A stretch of DNA of 64,000 nucleotides from CAYQLY01 sp964418605 (GCA_964418605.1 CAYQLY010000002.1:1-64000), one strand, 5' to 3'. Numbered from the stretch's first letter, positions 1 to 10,004 are shown. Notes: generated from the letters alone by a model not told the origin. Made by a program: numbers and translations.

Positions 1-300
1 GTAAGAGGGGGCATAGCTTGTTACAGATTTTAATACAGCTGCTTCAAGTGTATGGGCTTTTAAGGGTACTTGGAATGTGTCTTTGATGAATTGATTGCCA
101 AGAACATGATCAATATGACAATGTGTATTGATAAGACAAACAACGTTTAATTGATGGGTATGAATAAAATGAAGTAATTCTTCTTGTTCAGTTTTTTCAT
201 AACAGCCTGGATCGACAATGATGCATTCTTTAGTCTTGTCATAGACAAGATAGGTATTTTCATGGAATGGATTAAATGTAAATGGCTGTATTTGAATCAT
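1..300 (-). CDS. MBL-fold metal-dependent hydrolase, N-terminal part (partial)
   Basis: The first 100 codons of a gene that runs off the left edge; ATG is at 300 on the minus strand. The protein starts with the MIQIQPFTFNPF stretch typical of glyoxalase II-like hydrolases. It contains NTHCHIDHVLGN, the HxHxDH metal-binding motif of the metallo-beta-lactamase fold, at about residues 54-65, with a preceding VDPG turn. It is probably a cytosolic Zn hydrolase acting on a thioester such as a glutathione or bacillithiol adduct, but the substrate cannot be told from this fragment. It is divergent from the FAD oxidoreductase across a 67-base gap. Confidence 0.85.
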   Translation of the reverse strand, partial: MIQIQPFTFNPFHENTYLVYDKTKECIIVDPGCYEKTEQEELLHFIHTHQLNVVCLINTHCHIDHVLGNQFIKDTFQVPLKAHTLEAAVLKSVTSYAPSY

Positions 301-367
301 ATTTTAAATTACAAAAAATGAAAAACAATTTGTAATCTTACTTGTAAAAATAACAAATAATGAATAC

Positions 368-1432
368 ATGCGTTATGATTATTTAATTGTTGGACAAGGA
401 ATAGCAGGGACTATTTTGTCTTATACCCTTTATAAAGAAGGTAAAACCATTTTTGTCTTGGATGCTGGCGGTAAAAATAGCTCGCAAGCAGCTGCAGGTA
501 TATATAATCCATTGACTGGTCAGCGCATTGTGAAAACATGGGAAGCAGATCATTTATTCCCTTTTCTTCAGTCGTTTTATTTCGAATTTGAAAAATTTCT
601 TCACGCGCATTTTTTTCATCCCATTCCTCTTTATAGATTATTTGAATCCGTTGAAGAACAAAATAATTGGATGGGAAAGGCTAGCGAAAAATCATTCAAA
701 TGGATGGTTGAGCTTAATATAGATAGATCATTATATGATCCATGGATAACTGATTTATATGGGGGATTACGTTGTTTACACAGCGGATATGTAGATGTGC
801 AGGCCATGCTTAAAGCATGGAAGTTTTTTTTAGTTCAACAAGTCTTATATAAAGAAAGCTTTTTCGATAAAAATAAGCTCACTCTATTTTCTGATCATGT
901 CGAATATGACAATATTCAAGCCACTCGTCTTATTTTTTGTGATGGTGTACATGCTTTATCTAATTCGTTTTTTGAATGGCTTCCGTTCAATCTGGTTAAA
1001 GGAGAGCTTCTTAAAATAACATTAGAAAAACCAGTTCATGTTATTTTTAACAAAGGTATTTTTATTCTTCCTATTAATGACCACGAAGCCTTAGTGGGTG
1101 CGACGTATAATTGGGATGATCAGACTAGTTTGTGTACGGATCAAGCACGGGATGAGTTGAAGGAAAAATTACATCAATTCTATAAATTACCGTATACTAT
1201 TATAGATCAATGGGCTGGCGTACGCCCAACTACTCGTGATCGCAGACCTTTTATAGGTTTGCACCCATCGTTTTTTAATATAGGTATTTTTAATGGCTTA
1301 GGTACTAAAGGTATATCGCTTGCGCCTTATTTTGCTCATCACTTTTATACTCATTTAGAGCATCACAAACAGCTGCATCAAGAAGTGCAAATCAATCGGT
1401 ATTTTTCATTATATTCGAATGGGAAAAAGTAG
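368..1432 (+). CDS. FAD-dependent oxidoreductase, DAO family
   Basis: 354 residues. The N-terminus MRYDYLIVGQGIAGTILSY is a Rossmann FAD-binding motif (GxGxxG), and a helix-strand with VLDAG near residue 30 would bind the adenosine ribose. Near the C-terminus, WAGVRPTTRDRRPFIG and IFNGLGTKGISLAP match the second FAD-contacting region of the D-amino-acid oxidase / glycine oxidase (DAO) family. This predicts oxidation of an amino acid or a related amine. The substrate is not deducible. There is no signal peptide, so it is cytosolic. The next gene starts 12 bases after the stop, so the two may be co-transcribed. Confidence 0.85.
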   Translation: MRYDYLIVGQGIAGTILSYTLYKEGKTIFVLDAGGKNSSQAAAGIYNPLTGQRIVKTWEADHLFPFLQSFYFEFEKFLHAHFFHPIPLYRLFESVEEQNNWMGKASEKSFKWMVELNIDRSLYDPWITDLYGGLRCLHSGYVDVQAMLKAWKFFLVQQVLYKESFFDKNKLTLFSDHVEYDNIQATRLIFCDGVHALSNSFFEWLPFNLVKGELLKITLEKPVHVIFNKGIFILPINDHEALVGATYNWDDQTSLCTDQARDELKEKLHQFYKLPYTIIDQWAGVRPTTRDRRPFIGLHPSFFNIGIFNGLGTKGISLAPYFAHHFYTHLEHHKQLHQEVQINRYFSLYSNGKK

Positions 1433-1444
1433 CTTTGAATACCT

Positions 1445-4400
1445 ATGAAGAAGGGTATATTTCTATATCTGTTTTTTACATATTGCGTTTTTTCATTCTG
1501 GCCGGCCCAAGCGCAGTGGCAAATGACATTAAGAGAGTTTGGTCAAAACCGTGTTCAATATAAACCGTTTGATTGGTTTTATGTATCAACACGTAATTTT
1601 GATGTTTATTATTACCGAGATGGGTATCAAAATGCGTTAAATGCTATTGAATTAGCTGAGAATAGTTTTCAGCGCATTACTGAGATTATTGGCTATTATC
1701 CTTATTCTAAAACAAAAGTTTATTTATTTAACTCTACAGCTGATGTTTATCAAAGTAATTTAGGTATTCATCATACCAATTATGCTGTAGGTAAAATAAC
1801 TGTTTCATCCAAGTCGCAAGTACAAGTGGTTTATACTGGTGCTACAACTACATTTCGAAAAGAATTGGATTATGCTTTGTCAAAATTATTTATTACAGAT
1901 CTTTTACTTGGAAATAATTGGAGAGAGATTCTTCAAGGTTCAGTTGTCCCTAGTTTTTCAGATTGGTTTATTGAAGGCGCAGCGTTGTATGTGGCTGAAG
2001 GCTGGAGTATAGAAATGGATGATTACATGCGTGAAAAACTAGCTCATGGTAAACTAAAAAAGATATTTAAACTAAAAGGGAAAGAAGCTGCTTTGGTAGG
2101 TCAATCTGTTTGGAATTTTATTGCTGAAAAATATGGCAAGGGAACTATAGCTAATATTCTTGGTTTGGCACGTATCATTAAAAAAGAAGAAACAAGTATT
2201 GAAACTACATTGGGTGTTCCATATGCTGTTTTTTTAGAAGAATGGAAGACTTACTATCTTTCTTTACAGAATAATGTATCAAAGAGTGAAGACCGATGGC
2301 CAGATCCTTCTACTATCCTTGTTAAGAATAAGAAAAAATTCTCTTTAGGTGAATTAAAATTTAATCCATCCGGCGATAAATTAGCTTATGTAGAAAGTAG
2401 AAAAAGTCGCTACAAAGTACGCTTGTATGATTTGTCAACTCAAAAAACGAGAACAATACTGCGAGGGAAGGCATTGACGACGTATTCTTATCCAGATCAT
2501 AATAATGTGTTGATTAGTTGGCGCAGCAACCAAGACTTAGGCATCATTCATTCATCAAAAGGTAAAATGTTACTTAGTGTGTATGAAGGATCTAGGCATA
2601 AGATTATTAAAAAGTCGTTAGCTGAAAAATTTACTCAAGTGCTTAGCTTTTCCTATTCATCAGATGGTAAAACACTGCTGGCTAGTGTTAATCGATTTGG
2701 TAAAACAGATATCTATATTTATGATATCCCCCGAAATGCTTTAACACCCATTACGAATGATGACTATGATGATTTATACCCCTCTTTTATACCTGGAACA
2801 AATTCCATTGTATTTGCATCAAATCGCGTTAATGATACCCTGAGAACAGAAAATATAAGTCCTAATGTATTGGATGAAAATTTTAATATCTTTATTTATT
2901 CTCCTGATAGTATTAATAAAGTACTTAAACGAATTACCAATACAGTTGCTGAAGAAACAAAACCTTTACCTATTTCCTCTAAAGAAATTCTTTATCTTAG
3001 TAATCAAACCGGAATTGTAAATCTTTATAGTTATTCACTAGATAAAAATAAGATGTCCCAGCTGACGGCTTATTTGAGTAGTATAGATGATTATTCTGTT
3101 CAAGGTTTCGGAAAGCAGTTTGCATTTACATCTTTTAATAAAGGAAGAAAAGAGATCTTTTTGCAGGATCATTATGATCAAAATCTTACCCAGTTTAGTC
3201 CTTATACACCACGTCAGGAACAACTTCAATTAAGATTTTTAATTCAGCAAAAGCATAATGAGAAAATAGAAAGCAAGGAAGTTTATTTAAAAACAAAGGA
3301 TAATATTCCAGTTGTTCCTTTAAAAATAAATCCTACTCAAGATACGATTGTTCATTCTAATGCATCAAAAGAAATTAATACAGATGATTATCAATTTAAT
3401 AATTCTAAGGCCTTTTCTATAGCATCAGATACGACTAAAACAGTTAATACAGAAAACTATCAGTTTGAATCATCTCCGTCGGTTATTACTAAATTAACCA
3501 AGACTGATAGTATGAAAAATGATTTTCTTAAACTATATAAGAAAGTAAAAAAAGGAATTACTATACGAGGGGCTTATCCATATAAACCTCTTTTTACAGT
3601 CATCAATTTTAATTCAGCGCTTTTAGCGCACCCTATTAAAGGGCTTGGCACACATATACAATTGGAGATGAGTGATATTTTAGAAAATCATAAGTTATAT
3701 GGAGGTATAGTGATGCTGTTTGATTTTAAAAGCGGTAGTGTATATGCAGAGTATCAATACTTAAAACACCGGTTAGATTATAAAGTTCGTTTTGAACGAC
3801 GAGGATTGTATCTGACTTCTCAGCCTATCACTATACAAAAATATACGCTTCATCAACTCGAAGCTGGTATTTCTTATCCTTTTGATAATTATACACGATT
3901 AAGTTTAACTCCTTTTCTGGCTAGCACCTATTTCAATGATTTGAGTATTAATACATTGGTTTCTCCGTATCCATCGACATGGCCATCGTCTACAGCAACA
4001 ACGTTTTATTCAGGACTAAAAGCGGAGCTTGTTCTTGATCGGACTACCATACAAGGACTTAATTTAGTGGAAGGCACAAAGGCTCAGATTAAAATTGAAA
4101 ACTATTCTCCTTTTAATAATAGCAATGGGTTTACAAAATTCCGTACAGACATTCGCCATTATCAGAATATATACAGAGAAATGATTTTTGCTACGCGATT
4201 AATTTATGGAAAGTTTATCGGTAATAATGCGCCTAATTTTATAGTTGGCGGAATGGATAATTGGATTTTGAAAAAAGATGATCAGTCTGCTTCTGCTGAA
4301 AGAAATCCTCTTGCCATTACCAATCTCTATGACAATCGTAATATTCTATTTGCAGAATATGTTACCAATTTGCGTGGATTTAATTATAATAAGGTGCATG

Positions 4401-4768
4401 GAACAGATGTTTTGGTTGTTAATGCAGAATGGCGATTCCCCGTTTTTCATTTTTTATCCAGTCGCCCGATCAAATCCAACTTTCTTAGACATTTTCAAAT
4501 AACCACATTTTTTGATATCGGAACTTCTTGGACAGGCCAATCACCTTTTAGTCAAGAAAGTAGTATCAATTTAGAAACGATTGGCTCGGTGAATAGTCCT
4601 TTTAAAGCGATTGTTAAAAATTATAAAAATCCGTTTTTAATGGGTTATGGCACAGGTATTCGTACCATGATTTCAGGTTATTTTTTAAAGTTAGACCTGG
4701 CATGGGGTGTGGAAGATTTTGTTACAAAATCACCTAAGCTCTATTTGACGATAAGTGAAGATTTTTAA
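1445..4768 (+). CDS. TolB-like beta-propeller and BamA-like outer-membrane barrel protein
   Basis: 1107 residues with a clear signal peptide ending near PAQAQW. Residues ~150-190 resemble the peptidase-MA-like domain common in these proteins (DWFIEGAALYVAEGW), but I see no HExxH, so that domain is probably not catalytic. Residues ~290-600 hold repeated TolB/PD40 blades (for example FSYSSDGKTLLASVN and PSFIPGTNSIVFASN). A linker follows with two imperfect copies of a NT(D/E)(D/N)YQF motif. The C-terminal ~400 residues look like a transmembrane beta barrel of the bacterial surface antigen (BamA/TamA) type and end in an aromatic residue (EDF). The family is known in Bacteroidota; its exact function is not established. 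It is probably an outer-membrane protein acting in envelope assembly or export. Confidence 0.75.
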   Translation: MKKGIFLYLFFTYCVFSFWPAQAQWQMTLREFGQNRVQYKPFDWFYVSTRNFDVYYYRDGYQNALNAIELAENSFQRITEIIGYYPYSKTKVYLFNSTADVYQSNLGIHHTNYAVGKITVSSKSQVQVVYTGATTTFRKELDYALSKLFITDLLLGNNWREILQGSVVPSFSDWFIEGAALYVAEGWSIEMDDYMREKLAHGKLKKIFKLKGKEAALVGQSVWNFIAEKYGKGTIANILGLARIIKKEETSIETTLGVPYAVFLEEWKTYYLSLQNNVSKSEDRWPDPSTILVKNKKKFSLGELKFNPSGDKLAYVESRKSRYKVRLYDLSTQKTRTILRGKALTTYSYPDHNNVLISWRSNQDLGIIHSSKGKMLLSVYEGSRHKIIKKSLAEKFTQVLSFSYSSDGKTLLASVNRFGKTDIYIYDIPRNALTPITNDDYDDLYPSFIPGTNSIVFASNRVNDTLRTENISPNVLDENFNIFIYSPDSINKVLKRITNTVAEETKPLPISSKEILYLSNQTGIVNLYSYSLDKNKMSQLTAYLSSIDDYSVQGFGKQFAFTSFNKGRKEIFLQDHYDQNLTQFSPYTPRQEQLQLRFLIQQKHNEKIESKEVYLKTKDNIPVVPLKINPTQDTIVHSNASKEINTDDYQFNNSKAFSIASDTTKTVNTENYQFESSPSVITKLTKTDSMKNDFLKLYKKVKKGITIRGAYPYKPLFTVINFNSALLAHPIKGLGTHIQLEMSDILENHKLYGGIVMLFDFKSGSVYAEYQYLKHRLDYKVRFERRGLYLTSQPITIQKYTLHQLEAGISYPFDNYTRLSLTPFLASTYFNDLSINTLVSPYPSTWPSSTATTFYSGLKAELVLDRTTIQGLNLVEGTKAQIKIENYSPFNNSNGFTKFRTDIRHYQNIYREMIFATRLIYGKFIGNNAPNFIVGGMDNWILKKDDQSASAERNPLAITNLYDNRNILFAEYVTNLRGFNYNKVHGTDVLVVNAEWRFPVFHFLSSRPIKSNFLRHFQITTFFDIGTSWTGQSPFSQESSINLETIGSVNSPFKAIVKNYKNPFLMGYGTGIRTMISGYFLKLDLAWGVEDFVTKSPKLYLTISEDF

Positions 4769-4830
4769 TTCAAGCAAGAGTTTAGACTTAATCAAGCCAG
4801 GTGTTTTTTATATGAATGATTTTTTTTCTA

Positions 4831-5475
4831 TTAAAAAACAAACCCTGTCGTAAGTGTGAGAGAAGGAATAAAAGGCGAACTTGTAGAACCATAACCTATC
4901 ACGGTATAGACTGGAAATGACTCGGTGATCCGAGGATTACGAAGGATCAATCGACTGCTATACATGGCCTTGATATAAACTTTTTTTTGAATGTACCATT
5001 TCATGATCACAGGAATTTCGATCCAGTAGCTAAACTGGTATCTTTTTGGTGTTTGCTCTTCAAAATTTCCCCAAAATCGATTTGCAAAAGGCGCATTGAT
5101 CCAATCGTTAAAGTGGGCCATTGACCAAAGCAAACCCACACCGCCTGTAAAAGAAGTAGGCCATGCATGAAAAGGATATAATAATCCTGCACGCCAGTAA
5201 GCACCTTCTATAGTGTATATATAATTTTTTTTATCTGATTGTTGATATCTGTATCCAAGTTGAAAAAGAAAAACGAGTTGTTTAGTTTGTCGTGATGGGT
5301 AAATAAAACATTCCAATTCATATTTTTGTTGCGCAGGATTAATACTTTGGATTAGCTTGGGCACATCTGTTCCGAGCTCTACATAAAACTTTTGCTTATC
5401 TTGGCTTAATGCAATGCCATAAATAGAGCAACTCAGTATAGATATTAGAAAAATATTAATAAAAAATTTTCGCAT
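4831..5475 (-). CDS. Putative outer-membrane protein of unknown function
   Basis: 214 residues with an N-terminal hydrophobic signal sequence (MRKFFINIFLISILSC...). The mature part alternates aromatic and polar residues in short strands (IEGAYWRAGLLYPF, LLWSMAHFN, TLTTGFVF) and ends in phenylalanine, as small outer-membrane beta barrels do. I recognise no named family. It is the last gene of a minus-strand cluster and overlaps the preceding lipoprotein gene by 20 bases, so translational coupling is likely. The neighbours suggest a surface role beside the T9SS-exported hydrolase; this is inference. Confidence 0.6.
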   Translation of the reverse strand: MRKFFINIFLISILSCSIYGIALSQDKQKFYVELGTDVPKLIQSINPAQQKYELECFIYPSRQTKQLVFLFQLGYRYQQSDKKNYIYTIEGAYWRAGLLYPFHAWPTSFTGGVGLLWSMAHFNDWINAPFANRFWGNFEEQTPKRYQFSYWIEIPVIMKWYIQKKVYIKAMYSSRLILRNPRITESFPVYTVIGYGSTSSPFIPSLTLTTGFVF

Positions 5476-5911
5476 AAGTAATAGTGTTAGTCAGAGAATC
5501 ACTCCAGTGATCAGTTATAATAACTGCGTTTTGAAACGTGTGTTTTGCAATTCGAAGATCCGTAATAGACATAGAAAAAATATCTTCCTTTTTATGATAA
5601 TGCGTCGTGCGCTTATACTCAAATAGAAGCGTATCATATACATTCTGATATTTAAAAATATAACCACATGACGACTGACTTTTATCAATTGGCAAATCGA
5701 CTACTAATACGATATTGTTTTTTATGCGTTGGTGAATCGGAGGAAGAATGTTGCCATTGGTTCCTATGATCTCATCGAAATAAAAATTGGGAGAGCTTGC
5801 AAACACTTCTATATTTAACTCTTCTTCTTGATTATACCCCGGAGGTGGACTACCACAGCGTAGGCATAATAGCCCCGCACCAAAAAGAAAATAAAAAAGA
5901 GGTCTTTTCAT
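5456..5911 (-). CDS. Putative lipoprotein of unknown function
   Basis: 151 residues from the ATG at 5911. An in-frame ATG exists at 5926, but the 5911 start overlaps the previous stop as ATGA, a common coupling arrangement, and puts the signal sequence MKRPLFYFLFGAGLL at the very N-terminus. A cysteine follows in LCLRCGSPPPG. The residues before it are not a textbook lipobox, so lipidation is likely but not certain. The rest is a small beta-rich domain with no family I recognise. It probably belongs to one transcript with the genes on both sides. Confidence 0.55.
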   Translation of the reverse strand: MKRPLFYFLFGAGLLCLRCGSPPPGYNQEEELNIEVFASSPNFYFDEIIGTNGNILPPIHQRIKNNIVLVVDLPIDKSQSSCGYIFKYQNVYDTLLFEYKRTTHYHKKEDIFSMSITDLRIAKHTFQNAVIITDHWSDSLTNTITYAKIFY

Positions 5912-6465
5912 TGTTTTAGTGTCCAATAGGTGCCATCAGGATGAATAATTTTAATAATGCCTTTTTCGGTAGTGTAGAATAGACGAGCTGATTCCAATAT
6001 TTGATTACCGCTTATTCCTTTATATTCATAAACATTGGAATAAACAATATCATTAATAGTTAGATGTGGATGTACTTCATGCACTGGTTCTCCAAATTCA
6101 ATATTTTCTAAAAAATACCTCAATATAGGTTTTGAGTTTTTAAATTTTTGAGTATTTATATAAAATGATTTCCATTGTGGGTTTTTTATATCATTGAATT
6201 CAATTTCTAATTCATCAAAAAAATATTTTTTACACTTGCTATTAAAAAATGGATTAACATCTGATATATAATCTCGATTGACGGTTATTTTAAATTCTTT
6301 CACACTGTCTTTATCTGTAATAAAAGATACTGTTTGTCCATCACGGTAAGGAAAAAAGTTAAGCTCTTCAGGTGTGAAAGTGATATAGTAATCTCCACAC
6401 TCTTCTTTAGGTGTACACATGGTTAAAATTACCACGCTTAGAATTAAATAGGTTGTCTTTTTCAT
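5908..6465 (-). CDS. Putative lipoprotein of unknown function
   Basis: 185 residues beginning MKKTTYLILSVVILTMCTPKEECG: a short basic head, a hydrophobic stretch and a cysteine near residue 17 make a likely lipoprotein signal. The mature protein is rich in charged and aromatic residues, with no domain I can name. Its stop overlaps the next gene's start by four bases (ATGA), and it begins 24 bases downstream of the T9SS cargo gene, so the four minus-strand genes between 9114 and 4831 look like one operon. Confidence 0.6.
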   Translation of the reverse strand: MKKTTYLILSVVILTMCTPKEECGDYYITFTPEELNFFPYRDGQTVSFITDKDSVKEFKITVNRDYISDVNPFFNSKCKKYFFDELEIEFNDIKNPQWKSFYINTQKFKNSKPILRYFLENIEFGEPVHEVHPHLTINDIVYSNVYEYKGISGNQILESARLFYTTEKGIIKIIHPDGTYWTLKQ

Positions 6466-6489
6466 ATAGGTATCGCGTATGTTTTTTTA

Positions 6490-9114
6490 TTATTCTATAC
6501 TTATTCTTTTAACAATCTTAGATTTTTCTGTACGTACCGTACAATAATAAATGCCACGAGGTAGCTCTGCTATATCTACTTTCCATGATAAGGTGCCCGG
6601 TAAAACAGATTTGCGTCGATCTATCCATTTGATCAATCTTCCCCATCCGTCGTGAATGGATACCATACATACATCGATCGGATCATGATGTGTGTATTGA
6701 ATATAAATATAGTGTTCTGCTGGATTGGGATAGATTTGTACGGAATCTGTATTAACTTTAATGTCTATATTGCTATTCTTTTTTTCATCCGAACGCATGG
6801 TCAGAATAGATGGTAATTCTATTTCTATATCGTCTGCCTTAATACCAAGTGGCCCTATTGATGGGCATCCATCTGGAGGGTTTACAAGTTTGGCTTCAAA
6901 AGTAGATCCTTCTTCCATTTTAAAGCCAGAGCCAATAACTATCCCTTTCCCGGCTTGGACACTCACGTGTGCATTATTTTTAATCACAAAATTATCTGTT
7001 GAGTTATAGCCTACATATACATTTCGATTGGCTCTAAAATCTTTATCTGATGACACGGTTTGATTATATAAATATAAGTTAACGGGTTGAATTTCATTAA
7101 TAATGATTGATGCTAAGTTTACATTCAGTCGGACGTGAAGACTATTGCTATTTTTCCCATAAATTGCGTCAAACGGTGTCAGACCATTAACTACCACATT
7201 GTTCGATTGAATATTATAAAATAAGTTGGAGCTTACTGAAGGGTCTAAATCAATCGCACTCACACTGGGCACAAAACAGTGATAATCTCTATCAAACGTA
7301 GTAGCTCCCAAACCACTCAATGCGCTAGCTATTGAATATTGGCTATAAAGCAGACCACCGGGTGCATTATCATAAGGTTGTGTTCCACTATAGGTCCATT
7401 CACTGTTGTATACATTAATTTTAACCCATGGTGTGATGCGTATATCAATTTTGGCACGTGCTACCTTTTGAGACCCTTGTGTGGGATCAGGTACAGCCCA
7501 CATTTGCACTTCGATGTTGTGCCACCAGCTGGAATTATCAATTTCAAAAATTTTATCTCCAGGGACAAGTTTAACAAGTGATGAACTTGTAGGCGTTGCT
7601 GATTGATTATTGCTCCCATCAAATATAGCCACATTGCGACACCGTTGAGGGTAGTTGCCCATGTCTTTCAGTTCTTCTCTAAAGTCATCATACAGGACAT
7701 CGCGTTTATCATCGAGATGGTAAACCAGCATTTGTTTTGCAGCATCTGAGTTAAGTGCTTCCCACTCATTGCTAAACTCTTTCACATCCTTAAAAAAATC
7801 ATCAAAATGCCGTACGAACTTAATGGCCTCTGTAATTTTTTGAATACCTAAAGGAATGGTAGCACCCTGATGTGGTGTATCATAACACATCATTAAACGC
7901 ACATTATGATCAACACTTTCTTTTTCCATTTGCGTGAGTGCATAACGAGCAACTAACCCACCCATACTGGCACCCATTACAACTAATTCGTGTTGGCCTG
8001 TTTTGATTGTATTAATCAAGTTGATGAGTGCTTTGAGCACAGCAGCATTTCGTTTAATATCCCGTCGCGCATCTTCAAAGTCTAATAGGACTACATCGTA
8101 GCCATAGTCATGAACAGTGTTTAATAAGTTTTTAAGATTATATTGATTTAACATGTCTAGCCATCCAATAGAATTTGTATCGTCAAATCCTTCTACAACA
8201 ATAATTGGTTTGTCTAATACTTTGTCACATCCCAAAAACACATATCCCATCCCTTCAAAACAGTAAGCTCCTCTTGGTGCAGAGCAATCATCCGTACGTT
8301 GTTTTAATCGTAATGAATAGTCTGGCGTAAAGCTTCCTGAACCATCACGAAGCGTATAAGTGTTTGAATCAGGTACGTGAATGGTAAAGCGTGATTCGTA
8401 GGTCATCTTATTGCTTGTGGTAATTTTTAAAGAAATAATCTTTTCTCCGGCATTAGTATAATGAATAGGTATAGGTTGATCAAAATGGATGTCTTGTAAC
8501 TCTTGTTCATTTCCCCAATCGATTTGAATCTTTGAAATCGTATCACGACTAGTTGAAATAAAAAGTTTTTTTTCCAGTATAAAAATAACATCTGATTGAC
8601 GTGGCTGAGTTAACGCACCTGCTGAAAAAAGAAGTTTTGTTTCATAAGGAGAAGAAGTACGACCAGGATAATCATATAGATTAATCCCTTTTTGGAGTAT
8701 CAATTTTTTTTCTAGCGCATCTGCTCGAATTCGATTATAGGTTGTATAAATACAACCAATGGATACAGTATCAGATTTGTCATTTTTTAAACTATTCAGT
8801 TTATCAACTATACGAATAACTCCATTATCTTTTTTTACACAAGACTCCAGTAAACCCCTACACAACCTTTTCCATGTGTGTATTGATCCAATAGAGTCTT
8901 TATACCTGTTTCCTGTATAACGACCGGGATCTTCCACCCAAACACTTTTATCGATGAGGTAATTAGTTGGCAAAACGGATAGATTCACATTTTCATAAAC
9001 CTTCGTTAGTAAACTATCAATATCTAATTGAAAATGCTTTTCTTGTAATTGTTGTCCTAAGGCTATTGAACTAAAACAAAATAATATTATTAGTAAACTT
9101 ACTCTCTGAATCAT
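6490..9114 (-). CDS. Secreted alpha/beta hydrolase with T9SS C-terminal sorting domain
   Basis: 874 residues with a Sec signal peptide (MIQRVSLLIILFCFSSIALG). The central region has an alpha/beta hydrolase core: PIIVVEGFDD, then the nucleophile elbow VVMGASMGGLVARYAL with Ser383 in a GxSxG setting, as in PGAP1/lipase-like enzymes. A stretch near residue 700 (GIVIGSGFKMEEGSTFEAKL) is the type found before sorting domains. The last ~85 residues (VQIYPNPAEHYIYIQY ... GIYYCTVRTE ... KRISIE) form a type A T9SS sorting domain. The protein should cross the outer membrane through the SprA translocon and lose its tail. The substrate, a lipid ester or other ester, is unknown. It heads a cluster with two lipoproteins and an outer-membrane-type protein. 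Confidence 0.8.
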   Translation of the reverse strand: MIQRVSLLIILFCFSSIALGQQLQEKHFQLDIDSLLTKVYENVNLSVLPTNYLIDKSVWVEDPGRYTGNRYKDSIGSIHTWKRLCRGLLESCVKKDNGVIRIVDKLNSLKNDKSDTVSIGCIYTTYNRIRADALEKKLILQKGINLYDYPGRTSSPYETKLLFSAGALTQPRQSDVIFILEKKLFISTSRDTISKIQIDWGNEQELQDIHFDQPIPIHYTNAGEKIISLKITTSNKMTYESRFTIHVPDSNTYTLRDGSGSFTPDYSLRLKQRTDDCSAPRGAYCFEGMGYVFLGCDKVLDKPIIVVEGFDDTNSIGWLDMLNQYNLKNLLNTVHDYGYDVVLLDFEDARRDIKRNAAVLKALINLINTIKTGQHELVVMGASMGGLVARYALTQMEKESVDHNVRLMMCYDTPHQGATIPLGIQKITEAIKFVRHFDDFFKDVKEFSNEWEALNSDAAKQMLVYHLDDKRDVLYDDFREELKDMGNYPQRCRNVAIFDGSNNQSATPTSSSLVKLVPGDKIFEIDNSSWWHNIEVQMWAVPDPTQGSQKVARAKIDIRITPWVKINVYNSEWTYSGTQPYDNAPGGLLYSQYSIASALSGLGATTFDRDYHCFVPSVSAIDLDPSVSSNLFYNIQSNNVVVNGLTPFDAIYGKNSNSLHVRLNVNLASIIINEIQPVNLYLYNQTVSSDKDFRANRNVYVGYNSTDNFVIKNNAHVSVQAGKGIVIGSGFKMEEGSTFEAKLVNPPDGCPSIGPLGIKADDIEIELPSILTMRSDEKKNSNIDIKVNTDSVQIYPNPAEHYIYIQYTHHDPIDVCMVSIHDGWGRLIKWIDRRKSVLPGTLSWKVDIAELPRGIYYCTVRTEKSKIVKRISIE

Positions 9115-9301
9115 AAGTTATTATTTTCAATAAATATAGTTAAATTTATTAAAAATAATAACTATAGGCTATAATTGGTTATAAATAATCAACTAATCGT
9201 GAGTGGCAATGAATGTTGCTCGGCTATTTATTTAGAAATCGATACCGTTCTTGGCATATATCCTTAATCTCGTGTAAATTTAAAGATCGTATTATACTAC
9301 T

Positions 9302-9982
9302 ATGATTAGAAAAACCATTGTCCTAGCCTGTTTCTTTTTTCTTGGATGTACAACCACGGGTGTTTTAGAAGATTCATTGAGTACGGATGATATCATCAAA
9401 GGATTAAAGGAAGCTTTAAATGTGGGTTCTATTAATTCTGTGGTTGCTGTTAATAAACTAGATGGTTATTTTGGAAATCCTCTTCTTAAAATTCCATTTC
9501 CACCTGAGGTAGCTAACGTTGAAACAACATTGCGTTCAGTAGGGTTAGGTAATTTGGTTGATAATGCTGTATTGGCTATCAATCGCGCAGCTGAAGATGC
9601 GGCTATAAAAGCGAAGCCTATTTTTTTAGATGCTATTACAAATATGACTTTTGATGATGCCTTAAAAATATTAAAAGGAGATACAATAGCTGCAACAACA
9701 TATTTAAAATCTAAGACATTTACTAATTTGACCACTGCCTTTAAGCCTAGTATTCAATCCTCTCTTGATAAAGTTGATGCAACTAAGTATTGGACAGATC
9801 TCACTACAGCATATAATAAAATACCTTTTGTAAAACCTATTAACACTGATTTAGCAGCGTATGTAACCGGAAAAGCACTCGATGGATTATTTTTATTAGT
9901 TTCTAAAGAAGAAGTTAAAATCCGAAAAGATCCTGTGGCGCGGGTATCTGATATTTTAAAGAAAGTGTTTGCTAAACAGTAA
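9302..9982 (+). CDS. DUF4197 domain lipoprotein
   Basis: 226 residues. The signal ends in FFFLGCTTTG, a good lipobox with Cys near residue 16. The whole mature part matches the DUF4197 family, recalled from its pattern of ALxxALxxG, GYFxNxxIxIPxP, MNRAAExAA-like and DAxxIL segments (here IIKGLKEALNVGS, KIPFPPEVANVE, INRAAEDAAIKAKP, FDDALKILKGD). The family is all-helical and periplasmic or membrane-anchored, with no established biochemical role. It stands alone: divergent from the hydrolase cluster and convergent with the toxin gene 22 bases downstream. Confidence 0.85.
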   Translation: MIRKTIVLACFFFLGCTTTGVLEDSLSTDDIIKGLKEALNVGSINSVVAVNKLDGYFGNPLLKIPFPPEVANVETTLRSVGLGNLVDNAVLAINRAAEDAAIKAKPIFLDAITNMTFDDALKILKGDTIAATTYLKSKTFTNLTTAFKPSIQSSLDKVDATKYWTDLTTAYNKIPFVKPINTDLAAYVTGKALDGLFLLVSKEEVKIRKDPVARVSDILKKVFAKQ

Positions 9983-10004
9983 AATAATAGCAATAGATAT
10001 TTTT

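Noticed and set aside
3038..3229. Minus-strand frame inside the TolB-like gene and many similar antisense frames elsewhere
   Set aside because: They are shadows of long, well-supported genes and encode no recognisable protein.
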